Positions 1 through 12,100 of a stretch of 64,000 nt of DNA are shown piece after piece; within the stretch, counting starts at the first letter, position 1; each line of letters opens with the position of its first letter. Position numbers and translations under genes: made by a program. The DNA comes from Nectonema munidae (taxonomy: Eukaryota > Nematomorpha > Nectonematoida > Nectonematidae): NCBI GenBank assembly GCA_030549495.1, contig JAUIRK010000106.1, positions 434,001 through 498,000 of the forward strand, read 5' to 3'. The notes beneath the pieces are model-generated. The model searched no databases, was not told where the DNA came from, and saw only the letters and a program-made list of their open reading frames with translations.

Positions 1-842
1 TTATTTATTTTATATATTTCTATTTACTCTTTTTGTTTTAAGTAAATTTTTTAATGGCTGATTGTGGGGCATTATGTCTTCAAGTAGCCTAAACCATTTT
101 GAAATTTAAATATAGTTTGCCTGATGTATATATTTATGTAATGATTCAACTGAATTAAATAAAAATAATGTGTTTTTCGAAGAAGTAATTCACTTCAATT
201 TCAGTCAATTTTTATTAATTTAATTCGAGGCTTGCAACATTAGAACTAAATTTTATTCGTTTATTCTCTTTTTTATTATTCCATAGATAAAAAACGAAAA
301 ATTTCAACAAAGATAAATCCATATACAGACTTCTATATTTTCTAAATATACTAAATAAAACGCTCGTATTCTAAAATTATTATTTCAATAGGCACTCTTC
401 AATCTCACATTTTATTATTTTTTTTAATTTTATTTTGCACAAGAATTAATGAAGAAGAAATTTTAGATTATATAATAAAATAATATATTTGGGGAACTAG
501 TGTTTTAACAGATTTAATATTTGTAAACATTATTTTCGGAAGGCTTTCAAAAGGCAGATGCCGCTTAATGAGAGACCTCAAATAAAAGATATATAAGTTA
601 AGAAAAAAGTTAAAATTGTCCTTATATATAATGCGTATAAAAATTCATAGAGTTATTAATTAAAATAGGTTTATATATACAAATGAATGATTGAGGGTAT
701 ATACTATATACCTACATATAAATCATAGATATATATCAAAATTTGGTACTTTTTCTGTTTTGGCCCCACCACTAATTATTTCAATTTTCTGTTCCATAAA
801 TGAATAATTAATCGTCTGGTTAATAATAAAACAATCTTATAA
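1..842. other. AT-rich sequence without recognised gene
   Basis: No coding block, tRNA or clear repeat is visible here. The last 120 bases before position 843 may belong to the Merlin element that follows, but I could not define its inverted end. Confidence 0.5.
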
Positions 843-1450
843 ATGAACAATTTAAAATCACTCATTCGTAAACTTGTCAATGAAGAGAAATGCATCATTT
901 ATCTACAAGAGGTAGGAATCGTGCAGTTGAAGCGAAAATGTGCAAATGGACACTCAATGAAGTTAGTTTTAGGAGGAGGAAAGAAGAATCGTTGGCGTTG
1001 TTACAAAAGGGGCTGTAGAAAAGAGAAAGGAGTACGAACAAATAACTGGCTTGTTGCTTCATGGCTGTCTTATGAGCATATAATTCTCTTCATTTATTCA
1101 TGGGCGTATGAACTGACTTCAATAAAATATTGCGAGAGAGAACTTGGAATGAATAACAACAACGGTTGACTGGAACAATTACATGAGAGAGGTATGTATT
1201 TGGAAGCTTCTTAAACACCCTGTTGTCATTGGAGGTCCAGGTATGCATGTGGAGATAGATAAAGCATTGTTTGCCAAGAGGAAAAATCCTGTTGGTTGAA
1301 TTCTTCCACAACATTGGGTGTTTGGAGGTATTTGCATTGAAACCAATGAAGTTTTCATGATAGCTGTTAAAGATCACACAGAAAGTACTCTAATTTAGCT
1401 CATCAATAAATACATAGGTCCCGGAACGACAATTAGTTCAAGCAATTAGC
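843..1450 (+). pseudogene. Decayed Merlin-family (IS1595/ISXO2-like) DNA transposase
   Basis: The first 108 codons are open and carry the N-terminal zinc-ribbon part of the family: a Cys-x-x-x-Gly-His segment, then WRCYKRGC, then the typical block around VRTNNWL. The translation continues past a stop at 1169 into VVIGGPGMHVEIDKALFAKR, which matches the first catalytic Asp region of ISXO2/Merlin transposases, then QHWVFGGIC and YIGPGTTI, all family landmarks. Stops interrupt the frame (for example after NPVG and after STLI), and the second catalytic Asp expected after PGTTI is not visible. This is an inactive copy. No inverted ends or target duplication could be defined. Merlin is a cut-and-paste DNA transposon family found in animals. 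Confidence 0.82.
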
Positions 1451-1968
1451 TCAACGTTTTCAAGCATGAATTAAAGACTTGTAGAGCGTAGATTTTATAT
1501 CAGTTGGGAACATAGATTTAAAATACTTAAAAATACCCACTATGCAATTTAACTTTGGAGCAATAAAAGAAATGTGACCATTCCAATTGAGAGTATTATT
1601 ATTGACTAATCCCAATATATTGTGTTTTTTACAATATCACAACTCGATTTAATTTGAAAACTAATGCATAAACACTTAATTCTGTACATGAGTTAAAGCC
1701 AATCACAAGATAGTTGACTAAGATAGGCAGTACTGATTTAATAATGTTTGATGAAAGATCAACATATGTCCATCTTGCAAAAGGATAGGTACAATAAATA
1801 CATGATTTTGTTTTCAATAGGTAAATCATTGTGATTAGTGGAATGTTTAGACAATTAGCAATAGTCCTACTGTCCCTTATCATTACATCATCCATGAAGA
1901 AGGTATATTTTCACTGATATTGGGTTTCAAAAATTTGTTCAATTCTAAACATAAATTTTTAGGCTTTT

Positions 1969-2990
1969 TTAAATTTGAAAATAAATAGCCAAAATATTTT
2001 TGTTTGAGAGACAAAGATAAAGATTTATCTTGTTTCTAATCTGTATATGTTTTGATTTTGACTGATTGCAATAATTTGTTTTCAATTTGATATGTATTTT
2101 ATCTCGGATTTTGATATAATAAAGCATTTCGTTATTCATCCAAGGTTTAATTGCAATTTTATAGTATCGAGACGAGTAGATATCAATAAACTTTATTTTA
2201 GTAAAACTTCTTAATTTTTCAAACAAAGTTTGTGTCATTATTTAAAAATATTTCTCAGGATCATTGAAATATAGCTTATAGCTTTACTGATTCTTCTTTC
2301 TATTTAATCTCTCGATATTTGTAATAAAGGAACAAAAGTCAATAATTTTTTCTTAAAAGAATTTTTAGACTTAAACTTGAAGTTTAAAGAAATAAGAATT
2401 GTGTAATGATCAGAAATAGACGTTACTAAGCTATATGCGTGAAAATCAAGAAAATGAGAAGGGATAAAATAATTATTATCCAAAAGGGATTGGCTATGGT
2501 ATCTTGTAAATTTAGTGATAACCGGTTTAAAAAGATTTGAGGAGAATATGTCGAAGAATTTTCTTATGTAATTTATCTGATTTATTTTCAATAGATTAAA
2601 ATTAAAGTCACCAACAAGGAAGCGATTAGTAGAAAAATTCCCTGATTGATTTGACAACGATTCAATTTTTTGTAAAAATACATCGATATCATCATAGGAA
2701 TAAGAAGGAGCTCTATAAATATTATTCATTGTAAGAGAATGTTTCATATATAATTTTAGTTTGATTGAAAAAATTTCAAATAGGTCATCATAATTCTCAT
2801 CTTTATCTATTAAAAATTCGATGCTATTATGTATAAAGTAGCCCAAGCCAGAGTGAGATAATTCTATGACGTGAATAGACATATCCATCGATATAAATTT
2901 GAGGGTCATTATCATTGAAGCATAACTCTTGAAGACACAGTATATGAATAGAACTCATGTGAGAATTGAAATAAAATTTTAAGTCTTAAC
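1969..2990 (-). pseudogene. LINE fragment: endonuclease domain and linker only (CR1/Jockey-like)
   Basis: Read on the minus strand, 2915-2304 encodes an APE-type endonuclease remnant with NNIYRAPS, FLVGDFNFNLL and TSISDHYTILISL, all hallmark motifs of Jockey/CR1/L2-type LINEs. Upstream, near 2940-2900, a trace of the CLQE start of the endonuclease is seen in another frame. The open block at 2238-1969 follows in the correct order and encodes the linker before the reverse transcriptase (KPWMNNEML, then IKIRDK). The reverse transcriptase itself is absent, so the copy lacks its 3' half. That is unusual, because LINE copies normally lose the 5' end. The linker resembles the one in the LINE at 10306 (KPWMSMQVL), so it may be a relative of that family. 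Confidence 0.8.
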
Positions 2991-2995
2991 AATTT

Positions 2996-4600
2996 TTGAC
3001 AAGTTTTTTAAAATGCAAGAATACTAATTTTTATATTTTCTTAACGGGATCAAAAAATTTCATATTCCCAAAAAAATTACATTATCTACAAAATCTTTTA
3101 TTCTTTTGTAGACAAATGCACATAAAAAGTTATACTCTAACCATTAAAATCTCGAATCATTTCATTCTTGTTAGAACTAAAAAAGAAATTGAGGGGGAGA
3201 GAGTAACATGCCTTGCTTCATTAAACTTCTGCAACTATGAGAAAATAAATTATGATACCATAAAAAAATTAAATTACTTTATCTGCCCTCCCACTCCATA
3301 TTAAATTTTTTATAGCTCCTTTTGGCAAAAAAAAACTTGGCTGCGCCTCTGTTTTAATTTTTTTAATTTTTTTTGCTATAATTAAAAATTCTAGAAGCTT
3401 TGTACACTATTTTTTTGAAATAAAAAAGTTTTATTATACATTCAAAACATGTCTTTGGAAATAACAAAAAAACTATAAAGAAAATTTTCCAAACTGAAAT
3501 TTTTACAGTTGATTATCTCTAAAAGTGTAAAAATATCTGTGATTAAATATCTTTGATACTTGTCTTTTTTTTCATTAAAAGAAGTGTCAAAAGTTGGGCA
3601 GGCAATTGAATTTTAACTATGCTGTGGATTCGAACAACAATTTGTTACAAATTTCATACAATTAGATATAAGTTGGTCAATTTGGTCATTTCGATGAAAA
3701 CACCCATTTACGTTTTCTTACTTGGAGAATTTAATTCAGAGATAGCTAAAGGGTTTCCGTACTCTAATAAATGGAATCCGAAAAGTTGCAAATTCAAAAC
3801 GCACTAGGTATCAGTTATGGTAAAAATTTTCCAACTAAAAACGTTAAAATGAAAAAATAAGTGTCGTTATTATTATTTTATTATCAAAGCATTCTTAACA
3901 AAAAATGTCAAAATGTGTTTAACCTTTAGAATAACAACAAGCTTTCCTTTTTCAAGTTTCACATGTAGTGCTTCCTAATAAATATCTTTTTAGATTTCCA
4001 TGTGTATACATTGATACTCGCGATGGCGTATGCGTGACAACAGAGACAATTTTTCCCATAAAACTTATACCAAGATTTCTAATAAAGTTTGTGTGTAGGC
4101 CTTTTGGTTCTTTCATTCTTAAAAAGTTTTTAAACCGTTTTTTGGTTGTTAATCGTGAAAAGGACCCAACAATTTTGAACTAAAATGTCAAAAATGTTAG
4201 TAATAAATCTTTTCTCCCACCTTCCATCTCTATAATCTTGGGAAGTGGAGTATAAGCTAAGATTTCGGTCAACACGATTGAACTATTATAATACTTGGCT
4301 TATTCGGGTATATCATCTTTTTCTAAATTTTGACTATAATGATTATACTACTGATAATAATAATAATCAGTACTATTGGGAATAATTGGTAACTTATCTT
4401 TTTTATCGCGGTATATTGAAAGCTGAACAGTTTTCCCATCCTTATTTTTTTTTTCTAAAATGTCAAACTTTCCGACGAATTGTGATGAAACTAGTTTAAG
4501 AAAATATTTTTTAATTAAATCAGTGTGGATAAAAGAAGAGCTTTTTTCTTTGAAAAGTTCTATTATAAGAAATTCGATGATTCATCACATCTTTACTGAA
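2996..4600. other. Intergenic sequence without recognised gene
   Basis: Short open frames occur (3619-3807, 3968-4183) but none resembles a protein family, and base composition is like the AT-rich surroundings. Around 3320-3345 the minus strand reads CAGAGGCGCAGCCAAG, which looks like a hAT-type terminal sequence, but no partner end was found. Confidence 0.4.
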
Positions 4601-4630
4601 AAAAGTAGCAGTCGCATTTATTTCGGAATT

Positions 4631-4845
4631 TTACTTTTTCATTATTTCATTCCCCATTTGTAAAACACCTTGATAACAATTAAACTGCTTTGGAGATTGC
4701 AAAAAAACCTCATAAATACAATGAACATCATCTGCAACAATGAAACATTTTTGACCATATTTATCTTTTTTACTTTTAATGAAGGCTTTGAGAGGATCTT
4801 TAGGTAAAATTGATTTTCGTAAAATTTCATCAAGGCACATGCTAG
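4631..4845 (-). pseudogene. piggyBac-like transposase fragment
   Basis: The minus-strand frame reads LDEILRKS, then DPLKAFIKSKKDKYGQKCF, then VADDVHCIYEVFL. This order (Asp-Glu start, a Lys-rich K-x-KYG-x-K segment, an Asp followed by a Y-x-x-F/Y ending) is that of the first catalytic Asp region of piggyBac transposases. Only about 65 residues survive, the frame is shifted at its upstream side, and no TTAA-flanked ends were found. The match is by motif spacing only, so this is a tentative call; another DDE transposase remains possible. Confidence 0.45.
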
Positions 4846-4929
4846 AATTAGGACCTCAAATTTATATTTACCAAACACTTCCCCCATTTTTTCTACCAAC
4901 TTTGAACATATTCTTTCTCGGTAAGTTCT

Positions 4930-5210
4930 CCAAAAGTTTCTTGGGTTTTGTCGGCTGTGATAAATTCTTCAGAAGACATGCCGTTTGAAGTATCAATGTT
5001 TAAAATAGATATTGGGTCTTGCAGTAGCTCATTTAGAGATAAAACGCATTTTCTTCATCTTGTTTAAGAGACATATTGTCTACTTTAATAGTAGGTCCAG
5101 TTTGTTGCCAGAAGTTTACAATCGCTGCGGGTTTCACAGAATCCCAAGATTTGTATATCTAATAGCGTCAGCTAATGTGAAGTAGTGAGTCTCGTTAGTT
5201 TCAAGTTATT
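4930..5210 (-). pseudogene. pogo/Tigger-type transposase C-terminal fragment
   Basis: On the minus strand the frame ETHYFTLADAIRY shifts into SWDSVKPAAIVNFWQQTG. These match the C-terminal region of pogo/Tigger/Jerky transposases, where a T-L-x-D-A-I helix is followed by aW-x-x-V-x-p-x-T-I-x-N-C-W/F-x-x-aG. A further stretch NELLQDP, then LTEKEYVQSW, continues downstream. At least one frameshift and a stop separate the pieces. It lies directly upstream of the piggyBac-like piece on the same strand, so two element types seem to be juxtaposed or nested. Confidence 0.55.
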
Positions 5211-5260
5211 CTATAATCTGGCTTAGTTGATGTTTATGAAAATGAATTTGAAATTTTAAT

Positions 5261-6361
5261 ATTTTATTTCTAGATTATTTTTTTTATTCCACAATTGATT
5301 GATTTGTTTGCTTTGTTATAAACTCAAAAATCAAAGGAGGATAATATTTCTTTTTAAAATTTTACTTATTTCCAATTTTTTAAACATTAAACTTAAAAAA
5401 AATTAACAACAAAATATTATGACATTGGCGGAAAAATTAATGAAAATCATGATAATGATTTTATGTTTGAACTAAAGATTAAGTTGGCTGATGGCGGACA
5501 GTGAGGGGTGGAAAATCGCGGCAATCAACATGTAAAGAAATAGGATCTGAGTAATTTTATTCTAAGATAAAAGAAAACAGTTGTAAACAGTAGTTAATTG
5601 TACGAAGGCAAATCAAGCAATGATTTTGTGAAGAAGAGCTACATGGTCTAAAACTTCAGCAATATTTGAAAATGTCATCAAGTTACTAAACATGAGAAAA
5701 ATCTTTAACAATAAATATGCTAAAAATCTATGAGTAGATAATGGATTTAATATCCACTAGCCACGTTTAAATAGGTAGGGGCAAATTTATCTTTGCCCTA
5801 GTAAATAAGTGGTTCACCTGCACGTAATAGGGTTAAAATGGAAAGAAATGAGCCTAAATATACCTTAGATTCATTATGTATAAAAAAAATTTTTTTTTTG
5901 AAAACCCTCACTCACTAAATTACCATATGTCCGTAATGCGAAGGCTAACTATATAATCATGAATCTTATAGTATAGCGCTAAAATGCAATTATATCTACT
6001 TCTATCCTTTTAGAATGATGTTTTGCTTGACACCAACCCTAGATCCTACTTTTTTTGGTCTTGTACAAGGCTTAAAACGAACCTCGCCTAAATACAATGA
6101 CTTAGTGTATCGAAAATCTCTATAATTCGAATAGAAGGATTAAACTTTACGTAGTTTTTAAAAATTTTAGAACTAAGCTAAATATCCATAAAAAATTATA
6201 TTGCATACATCTTGCGCTCTTCTAATATTTTTCAAAGAAATGAATGACTTTAAACACAGCTGAGTAATTTGTTGCTGACAATTACTTCCTAGTGAAAGAT
6301 TTCAGAAACTGTGAATTTGCTTAAAAACACTATCATCGCCATGCATGTTTCGATATTTTAG
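5261..6361. other. Sequence upstream of NAE1; may hold its first exon
   Basis: No protein family is recognised. Because the NAE1 long exon lacks an in-frame ATG, the promoter and a short first exon should lie here or further left, but no unique ATG plus donor combination stands out. An acceptor-like TATTTTAG ends at 6361. Confidence 0.4.
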
Positions 6362-8019
6362 TGCATGAAGAAAGTCCAACTGTCTTGCGCCAACAAGAAA
6401 TCTCAGAGTCGAACAAAAAGCTCAAATTCGACCGTCAAATTCGGATTTGGGGTGACGATGGTCAACGCCTTGTCGAAAACGCCTCAATTCTTTTGGTGAA
6501 CGCGAATGTGAGTGGGTGTGAAATATTGAAAAATCTCGTCCTTGCCGGTATCAAGTCTTTCACGATTGTGCAAGATCACAAGTTGACTTTTGAAAAGAAC
6601 TCCTATTTCTACAACTCGCTTCTCTCTTCATCTTCTCAGTGTTTGGATTATGTCGAAGAAGTCGGGCGCAATATTGCCGCCTTAAATCCCTCCGTCAAAT
6701 ACACAATCAAGTGCCAGAGTATTCTTCACTTTTTGAATGACAAGGATGCCGATGTTTCGCAATATAGTGTCATTATAGGCTGCAATCTACGTGAAACCGA
6801 AGTCAAACTTTTATCAGAAGTTTCCTGCGAAAACCTTATTCCATTTATTTCCTGCAAAACTTTCGGCTTTTTCTCTTGTATCAGAGTTTATGCAGGTGAC
6901 TTATTCGTTTTGGATAAAAATCAAGACTACATCATTCCTGATTTCAAAATTTTAAATCCTTTTGAATCTTTGCAAGCAGAATTAAACTCCTATTTCTTTG
7001 AGAAGAAATCTTTGCTGGCCATGTCTAAAATTCCTTTCATTGTTTTAATTTACAATTACTTAAACGAGTACTTAGAGCTGAATGATCTCCACCACAAGAG
7101 TTTTCTTCCAAATTATGAGAATAAGAAAAAGATTAAGGATTTCATCAAAAGCAAGAAAGAGACTTTACTATCTACGCAATCCGATACTAAATATGCTGAT
7201 CGTATTGATTTTGAAAATTTCGATGAAGCGATTACCAAAGTGAATTCTGTTTTGTCCTACGATACCGTTCCTCAAAGCGTGAAAGATATTTTAAATAATA
7301 GGAAGATAATTTCGAATAAATCCTCCTCTAAACCGTATGTGCTTCTATGCGAAGCCTTAGGTATCTTTATCAAGGAACACGCGCGTATGCCAATTTCAGG
7401 CTCCATTCCTGACATGATATCAAACACTGATTCCTATATTTCTCTCTTGAATGTGTATCGCCATCAAGCTATCTGTGATGCAAAAGCTCTCAACAAAATT
7501 TACAAAGATATTTCACCCACTGTTCAAAATCTTCTACCGTTTGAACAGGTTGAAGTGTTTTCCAAAAACTGCCGCTTTCTTCACTACTTTTCGTACTCTC
7601 CGATTCACCTTGAATACAAAAGAGGGACTTTAGAGGATGTTGTTTGTGAAAGCGGTGACAAGATTTTAGTGTACGCACTGATGCGTGGCATGGAAGTTTT
7701 TTTGGAAAAATATAATCACTATCCCTGTGACAAGTTGGAAAGTTCTTGGCATTCCAGCATTGACATTGAAAAATACAGCATCTGTGTGATGAATGAAGTT
7801 TTAGCGCCAAATAGTCGCATATCCAAAATGGCGAACTTTGCCGATTACGTTCTCGAAGTTTGCCGATGTGGTGGACGAGAGTTTCCAGCGAATGCTTCGT
7901 TCATCGCCGGCATTGCTTCCCAAGAATGCATCAAAATCATAACTGAGCAGTTTAAGCCCATCTTTAACACATTTATTTTTGACGCTTCTTCATGCACTTC
8001 AACCACTTTCATGATATAA
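6362..8019 (+). CDS. NAE1: NEDD8-activating enzyme E1 regulatory subunit (APP-BP1)
   Basis: The protein is the non-catalytic subunit that pairs with UBA3 to adenylate NEDD8 and start cullin neddylation. About 551 residues are read in one intronless exon, close to the 534 of human NAE1. Residues 21-32 (KLKFDRQIRIWG) match the family start KYDRQLRLWG. EILKNLVLAGIKSFTI near 58-73, FISCKTFGFFSCIRVY near 161-176, PISGSIPDMI near 343-352 and the end FIFDASSCTSTTFMI (human ends YSGMSQTSATFQL) align along the whole length. As expected for this subunit it lacks the catalytic E1 cysteine domain of UBA3. The frame is open back to a stop at 6322-6324, with no in-frame ATG before the conserved region. TATTTTAG ending at 6361 is a good splice acceptor, so a short upstream exon probably supplies the start; a codon split A|TG would give MHEESP. 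GC content is clearly higher than the flanks. Identity is near certain; the exact start is not. Confidence 0.95.
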
Positions 8020-8342
8020 ATTATGTTGTTATTTAATTTCCGATTCTGCTTCCTCTAAATTTTGAACACGTCAAAAATTTGTTTTTTTTTTATAAATCTT
8101 ATTCCATGAAGGAATTGTTATGGAGTGAATGCGGGAAAATTTTTCTTTAAAGAAGCGATAAAGTAGCAGTGGCGGATTTGATTTGAAGGGGATATCTTCA
8201 CCCCAGACTCCATCCTAGTTTTTGAGTATATACCAGTATATAGTTCAATCAAGTTTAGTTTCATTTTCTGAAAGAAGAGTCATACTTCAGATCCGTTAGA
8301 TGATATAAGTAAATATTCATTGTGCAATATAATACTATAGAT
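8020..8342. other. NAE1 3' flank
   Basis: No AATAAA is seen close to the stop codon. At 8166 CAGTGGCGGATTTGA resembles the terminal sequence of hAT elements of the Tip100/DUF4371 kind, but I found no matching right end. Confidence 0.35.
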
Positions 8343-8821
8343 CAGCGTTTGCCAATCATTGTTTCACGAAAGGGTTTTGCAAAAGCTCTGTAACGGTTCC
8401 GCAAGAAATAGTAAAATAAACTAACGCATTTTTTAGGTTTAAGTTTAGATGTTTTTTTGAATGAAAATTTTTTAATAATGTATCATAAACGAGCAGTAAG
8501 AGTCATATCTACTAACACTACTAATGAATTTGATACAGAAGTTTTCTCGACTAGTATTTGATAGTATAAACTTTTTTTATCGTAGTTTACGTTTTAATTA
8601 TCATATAATTTTAGAATTATGAAATTTAAGCAAATTTTTTATTTCCTCTTTTTGTTCGTTTAATTAAGAATCTTTTTTGTCTTGAATCTAATTTTCTTTT
8701 CTTCTAATTTCAGACATTGATAAAAAAAATATACGAAAATGCTATTTTTTGTGTAGGGTTCCTTGAAAGAATTAATATATTTCAGGGGTTCCGCGATGGT
8801 AAAAAGGTTTAGAAACGCTTC
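8343..8821. mobile_element. Non-autonomous hAT-like element (MITE)
   Basis: The left end starts CAGCGTTTGCCAATC and later reads GGTTCCGC. The right end, read on the minus strand, starts GAAGCGTTTCTAAACC and reads CGCGGAACCCC. These are the ends of a common hAT type in which a CAGCGTTTCTCAA terminus is followed by a CGGAACCC subterminal motif. The flanks (ACTATAGAT on the left, ACTAGATA on the right) may be a decayed 8-bp duplication. No transposase is inside. It sits between NAE1 and the 3' end of LOXL. Confidence 0.55.
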
Positions 8822-8991
8822 ACTAGATACGAACTCATTCTTAATGCTTTCGTATATTGGATATTGAGAAAAAATGTTATTTTTTCTTCTAGTTCCACTC
8901 ATGTAAACACTACCACCCATCTTGAAGAAGTCGCATCAAAGAAGGGCGTTTGTGAGCGCGTGATATTAATAATACATGAGTCAATGGAAAT

Positions 8992-8997
8992 TTTATT
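8992..8997 (-). promoter_or_regulatory. Polyadenylation signal AATAAA of the LOXL gene
   Basis: On the minus strand an AATAAA hexamer lies 17 bases beyond the LOXL stop codon. It implies a very short 3' untranslated region. Assigned by position and sequence only. Confidence 0.5.
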
Positions 8998-9014
8998 CGT
9001 TGACTGACAGTTCT

Positions 9015-9137
9015 CTAGGATTCTCCTAAAGTGCAGTTGCTTGCTCTTATTTCTTTGCCGTCGTATTTGATGTTGCAGTAAGCCACGTTGTTAACGTAGT
9101 CCAGCTCAGCCACTTTTTGCTCTGGATTGATAGTGAT
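9015..9137 (-). CDS. LOXL exon 9: C-terminal end and stop
   Basis: Begins after an ATTATATAG acceptor in phase 0. It encodes [20 protein letters not shown], then CNIKYDG and SNCTLGES before TAG at 9017-9015. LOXL2 has VVINPNFEVAESDYSNNIMKC and YNCHIGGS here and then about 20 more residues that are absent in this protein. Confidence 0.95.
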   Translation of the reverse strand: MTINPEQKVAELDYVNNVAYCNIKYDGKEIRASNCTLGES

Positions 9138-12100
9138 CTATATAATAATAATTAGGAAGATTTAGACAAGTGTTTTCAATATCTCCCAACACGCATATAT
9201 CTCCAGAAGAGCTATAAGAGATGAAACTACATAATGATGTGGCGTAGAAATCTCTTCAAAATTTATACTTTTAAAATAATAATTTCAAATATTATTTGTA
9301 CAGTTTTTTTCAGCATATATAAAATTTGAATTAAAATGTTTAAATTCTATTCCCAGTATTTGGAAGTCACTAAGATATTTTTTATTTTTCCCACAACAGA
9401 TTTTATGGTAGAAAATGGATTTAGCACTATAAATAAATATATAATATAATAATAATAATAATAATAATCAGTTTTACGGCTAATGTTCCTAGCACTCTGA
9501 GGTTTAGCCGGTTTTTACCACTTACATTTTAGAGAAAATTAAACTAATCTCTCATTATTTTGCGTCTTCATTCATCTCTATTTTGCTCGTCCCCTAATGC
9601 TAAATGTCTTTTGGTCATGTCTTTTTTGACTATTTCTATCCATGTCATATTTAGCCTGCCTTTACTCTTATCTAAAGTTTGATTTTTTTAAGCTTTAATT
9701 AGATCATCTGAACGTGATCTAAATATATAATATATGCTGTAAATATATAAAGAAAAAAACTGTATAAATAATATTTGAGGATGCTATGACAATTTGTTCC
9801 AGTAATATGGAACCGAACATTTTAATTCGTAAGATAAACACCAAACTTAAGGCTCTCACATGCAAGACTAGATTCTAAAAGAACTTCCTTGAAATGATGT
9901 GGTATTGGTGGTGTTAGTTGTGTAAGAAAAGTTAGGGAAGCACTGGCCTAAGTTATTGGCCACACCAACAAATAATTGAAATTTGCCAGTTCAAATGAAA
10001 TAATGAATTCTTTTTTTTACAATATAAAGGAGGTAATACGTACAAAGAGAAGAGTTGTTATAAGCAGTATTTGATGCTTCAATTTTAGACAAAGCGATGA
10101 GGTAAACATATACAGTAGAGCCTCATTTGGCACCTCCAAATAAACATTTCTAGCTTCCGCACGGTGTGTATGCATATGTATGTTGTCTGTGCGATTGGCC
10201 CAAATAATATAAGGGTGCAAAAAAGGAAATTTCCCATAATTTTACGTTTTTAGGTCGTTAATACTTTTTCTGATCTTTTCAAAACACTTTTTTTATGTAA
10301 TATTTGTTATGGGAAATATTGACATATCATCTGAGAAGAACACTAGCTATGATTTTATCAACATTGTAAATTCGAATGGATACAAATTTTCTATCAATCT
10401 TACTACACGGTCCAGCTCTGCAACCATAATCGATAATTTTATTGTTCCTCAATCAGTTTTGTCATTTAAATCTGCAGTTTTTGAAACCTTTATTTCGGAT
10501 CATTTTCCTATTTTGTTTTCTCTCAGTAAAAATATAGAGAGTAAAGGAGATACTTCTACACGATATGTTTTTGATGAAAAAGTGTTTCAAGATGCTTTCA
10601 ATAGTTTTGATTTGAACAATTTTTCCAACAACTTTGTTACTCCAGAAGATACTCTGCAAAGCCTTGTTGATTTACTCTCAACTTTTGTTTTGAGCTCAAC
10701 TAAGAGCGTGTGTTGCAGCAAAAAGAAGAAGTACAATAGCAAATTAAAGCCATGGATGTCAATGCAAGTTCTTCATTTGATAAAAAAGCGTGATCAACTT
10801 TTTCGAAATTTCAGAAAACATCTTTAAAAGATTCTTTTAAAAGTTTGCGCAATCATATTAAAAATAAGATCATATTTTTGAAAAAAGATTACTATGAAAG
10901 AATGTTCACTGCTAATTCCAACTCCAGTGAAATTTGGTCTAAGTTAAAAAGCATAATCAAACCTGGAAAGAATAAATTATCATCTGTCCTGATAAACGAG
11001 AGTCCTGTGTTTGACGAAAATGTTATATCTAATAAAATGAATGAAGCCTTCACTTTACCTCAAGAAGATGTAACATCATTTAAAGGGGACAAGAAACTCC
11101 ATGATTAAGGGAAAAGTTCTTTTAAACTGGAAGAAATCAATAAAGAAGATGTTGAAAATGCCATTCAAGCTCTATCCAACTCCAAATCCAAAGATGCTTA
11201 CGGTTTAAGTATTTATCATGTGAAACTCCTTAAATCCAGCATATCAGCAACACTAGCATATTGCTTTAACATTTGTATCAACGCTTCAGTCTTCCCTACT
11301 GTTCTAAAACTAAACCGAATAGTGCCTGTTTTAAAAAAAGGAAATGATTCCAATATTTCTAATTTCAGACCGATTTCAATTGTTCCTACTATAGCAAAAA
11401 TTTTTGAGAAAATAGTTTATTTTCAAGTCTCTGCATACTTGGAAAATTTTAAGCTGCTTTGTAATCGTCAGTTTGGGTTCCGTAAAGGATTTTCAACTGA
11501 ACTACTTCATAGTTTTTTTTTGGATAAAGTTGTGTCACTGCTTGAAGAAAAGAATGACGTTGGCATCATATGCCTAGACTTATCTAAGGCTTTCGATAGT
11601 GTCTCACATAAAGTTTTGTTGAAAAAACTCTCTTGGTATGGTTTTTATGATACATCTTTAAAGTTTTTTGAATCCTATTTAAGTGGGAGAAGACAATACG
11701 TTAATTTTGGTAAATCGAATTCTTCATCGATGCTCATCAGTAGAGGAGTTCCGCAAGGCTCGATTTTGGGTCCTTTACTTTTTGATATATATATGAATGA
11801 CATCTTTGATTGTACTTCCTTCTTTGAAATTATAATGTATGCAGATGATGCAACTTTGATTTTTCCTTACGTTTCATCCCTCAAGGTTTCTTTCGACATG
11901 AACTTTTCAAATGTAAAAGATTGGTGCTTGGAAAATAATCTCTCTCTTAACGAGAAAAAAACAAAGGCAATGGTCATTTCCAAAAAGTCTAATATTGACT
12001 ATCAACTATTTCGTGATAGTGGCTTCAAGGTGTGTCATGAAATTGATCTTGGTTTAATTATTGATAATAAATTGTCCTTTAAATCTCACATTAGGCAAAT

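Noticed and set aside
5881-6357. NAE1 starts at ATG 6341 or 6345
   Set aside because: Both reach a stop within a few codons and are not in the NAE1 frame.
7490-7810. Minus-strand 106-codon open frame
   Set aside because: Shadow of NAE1 in another frame.
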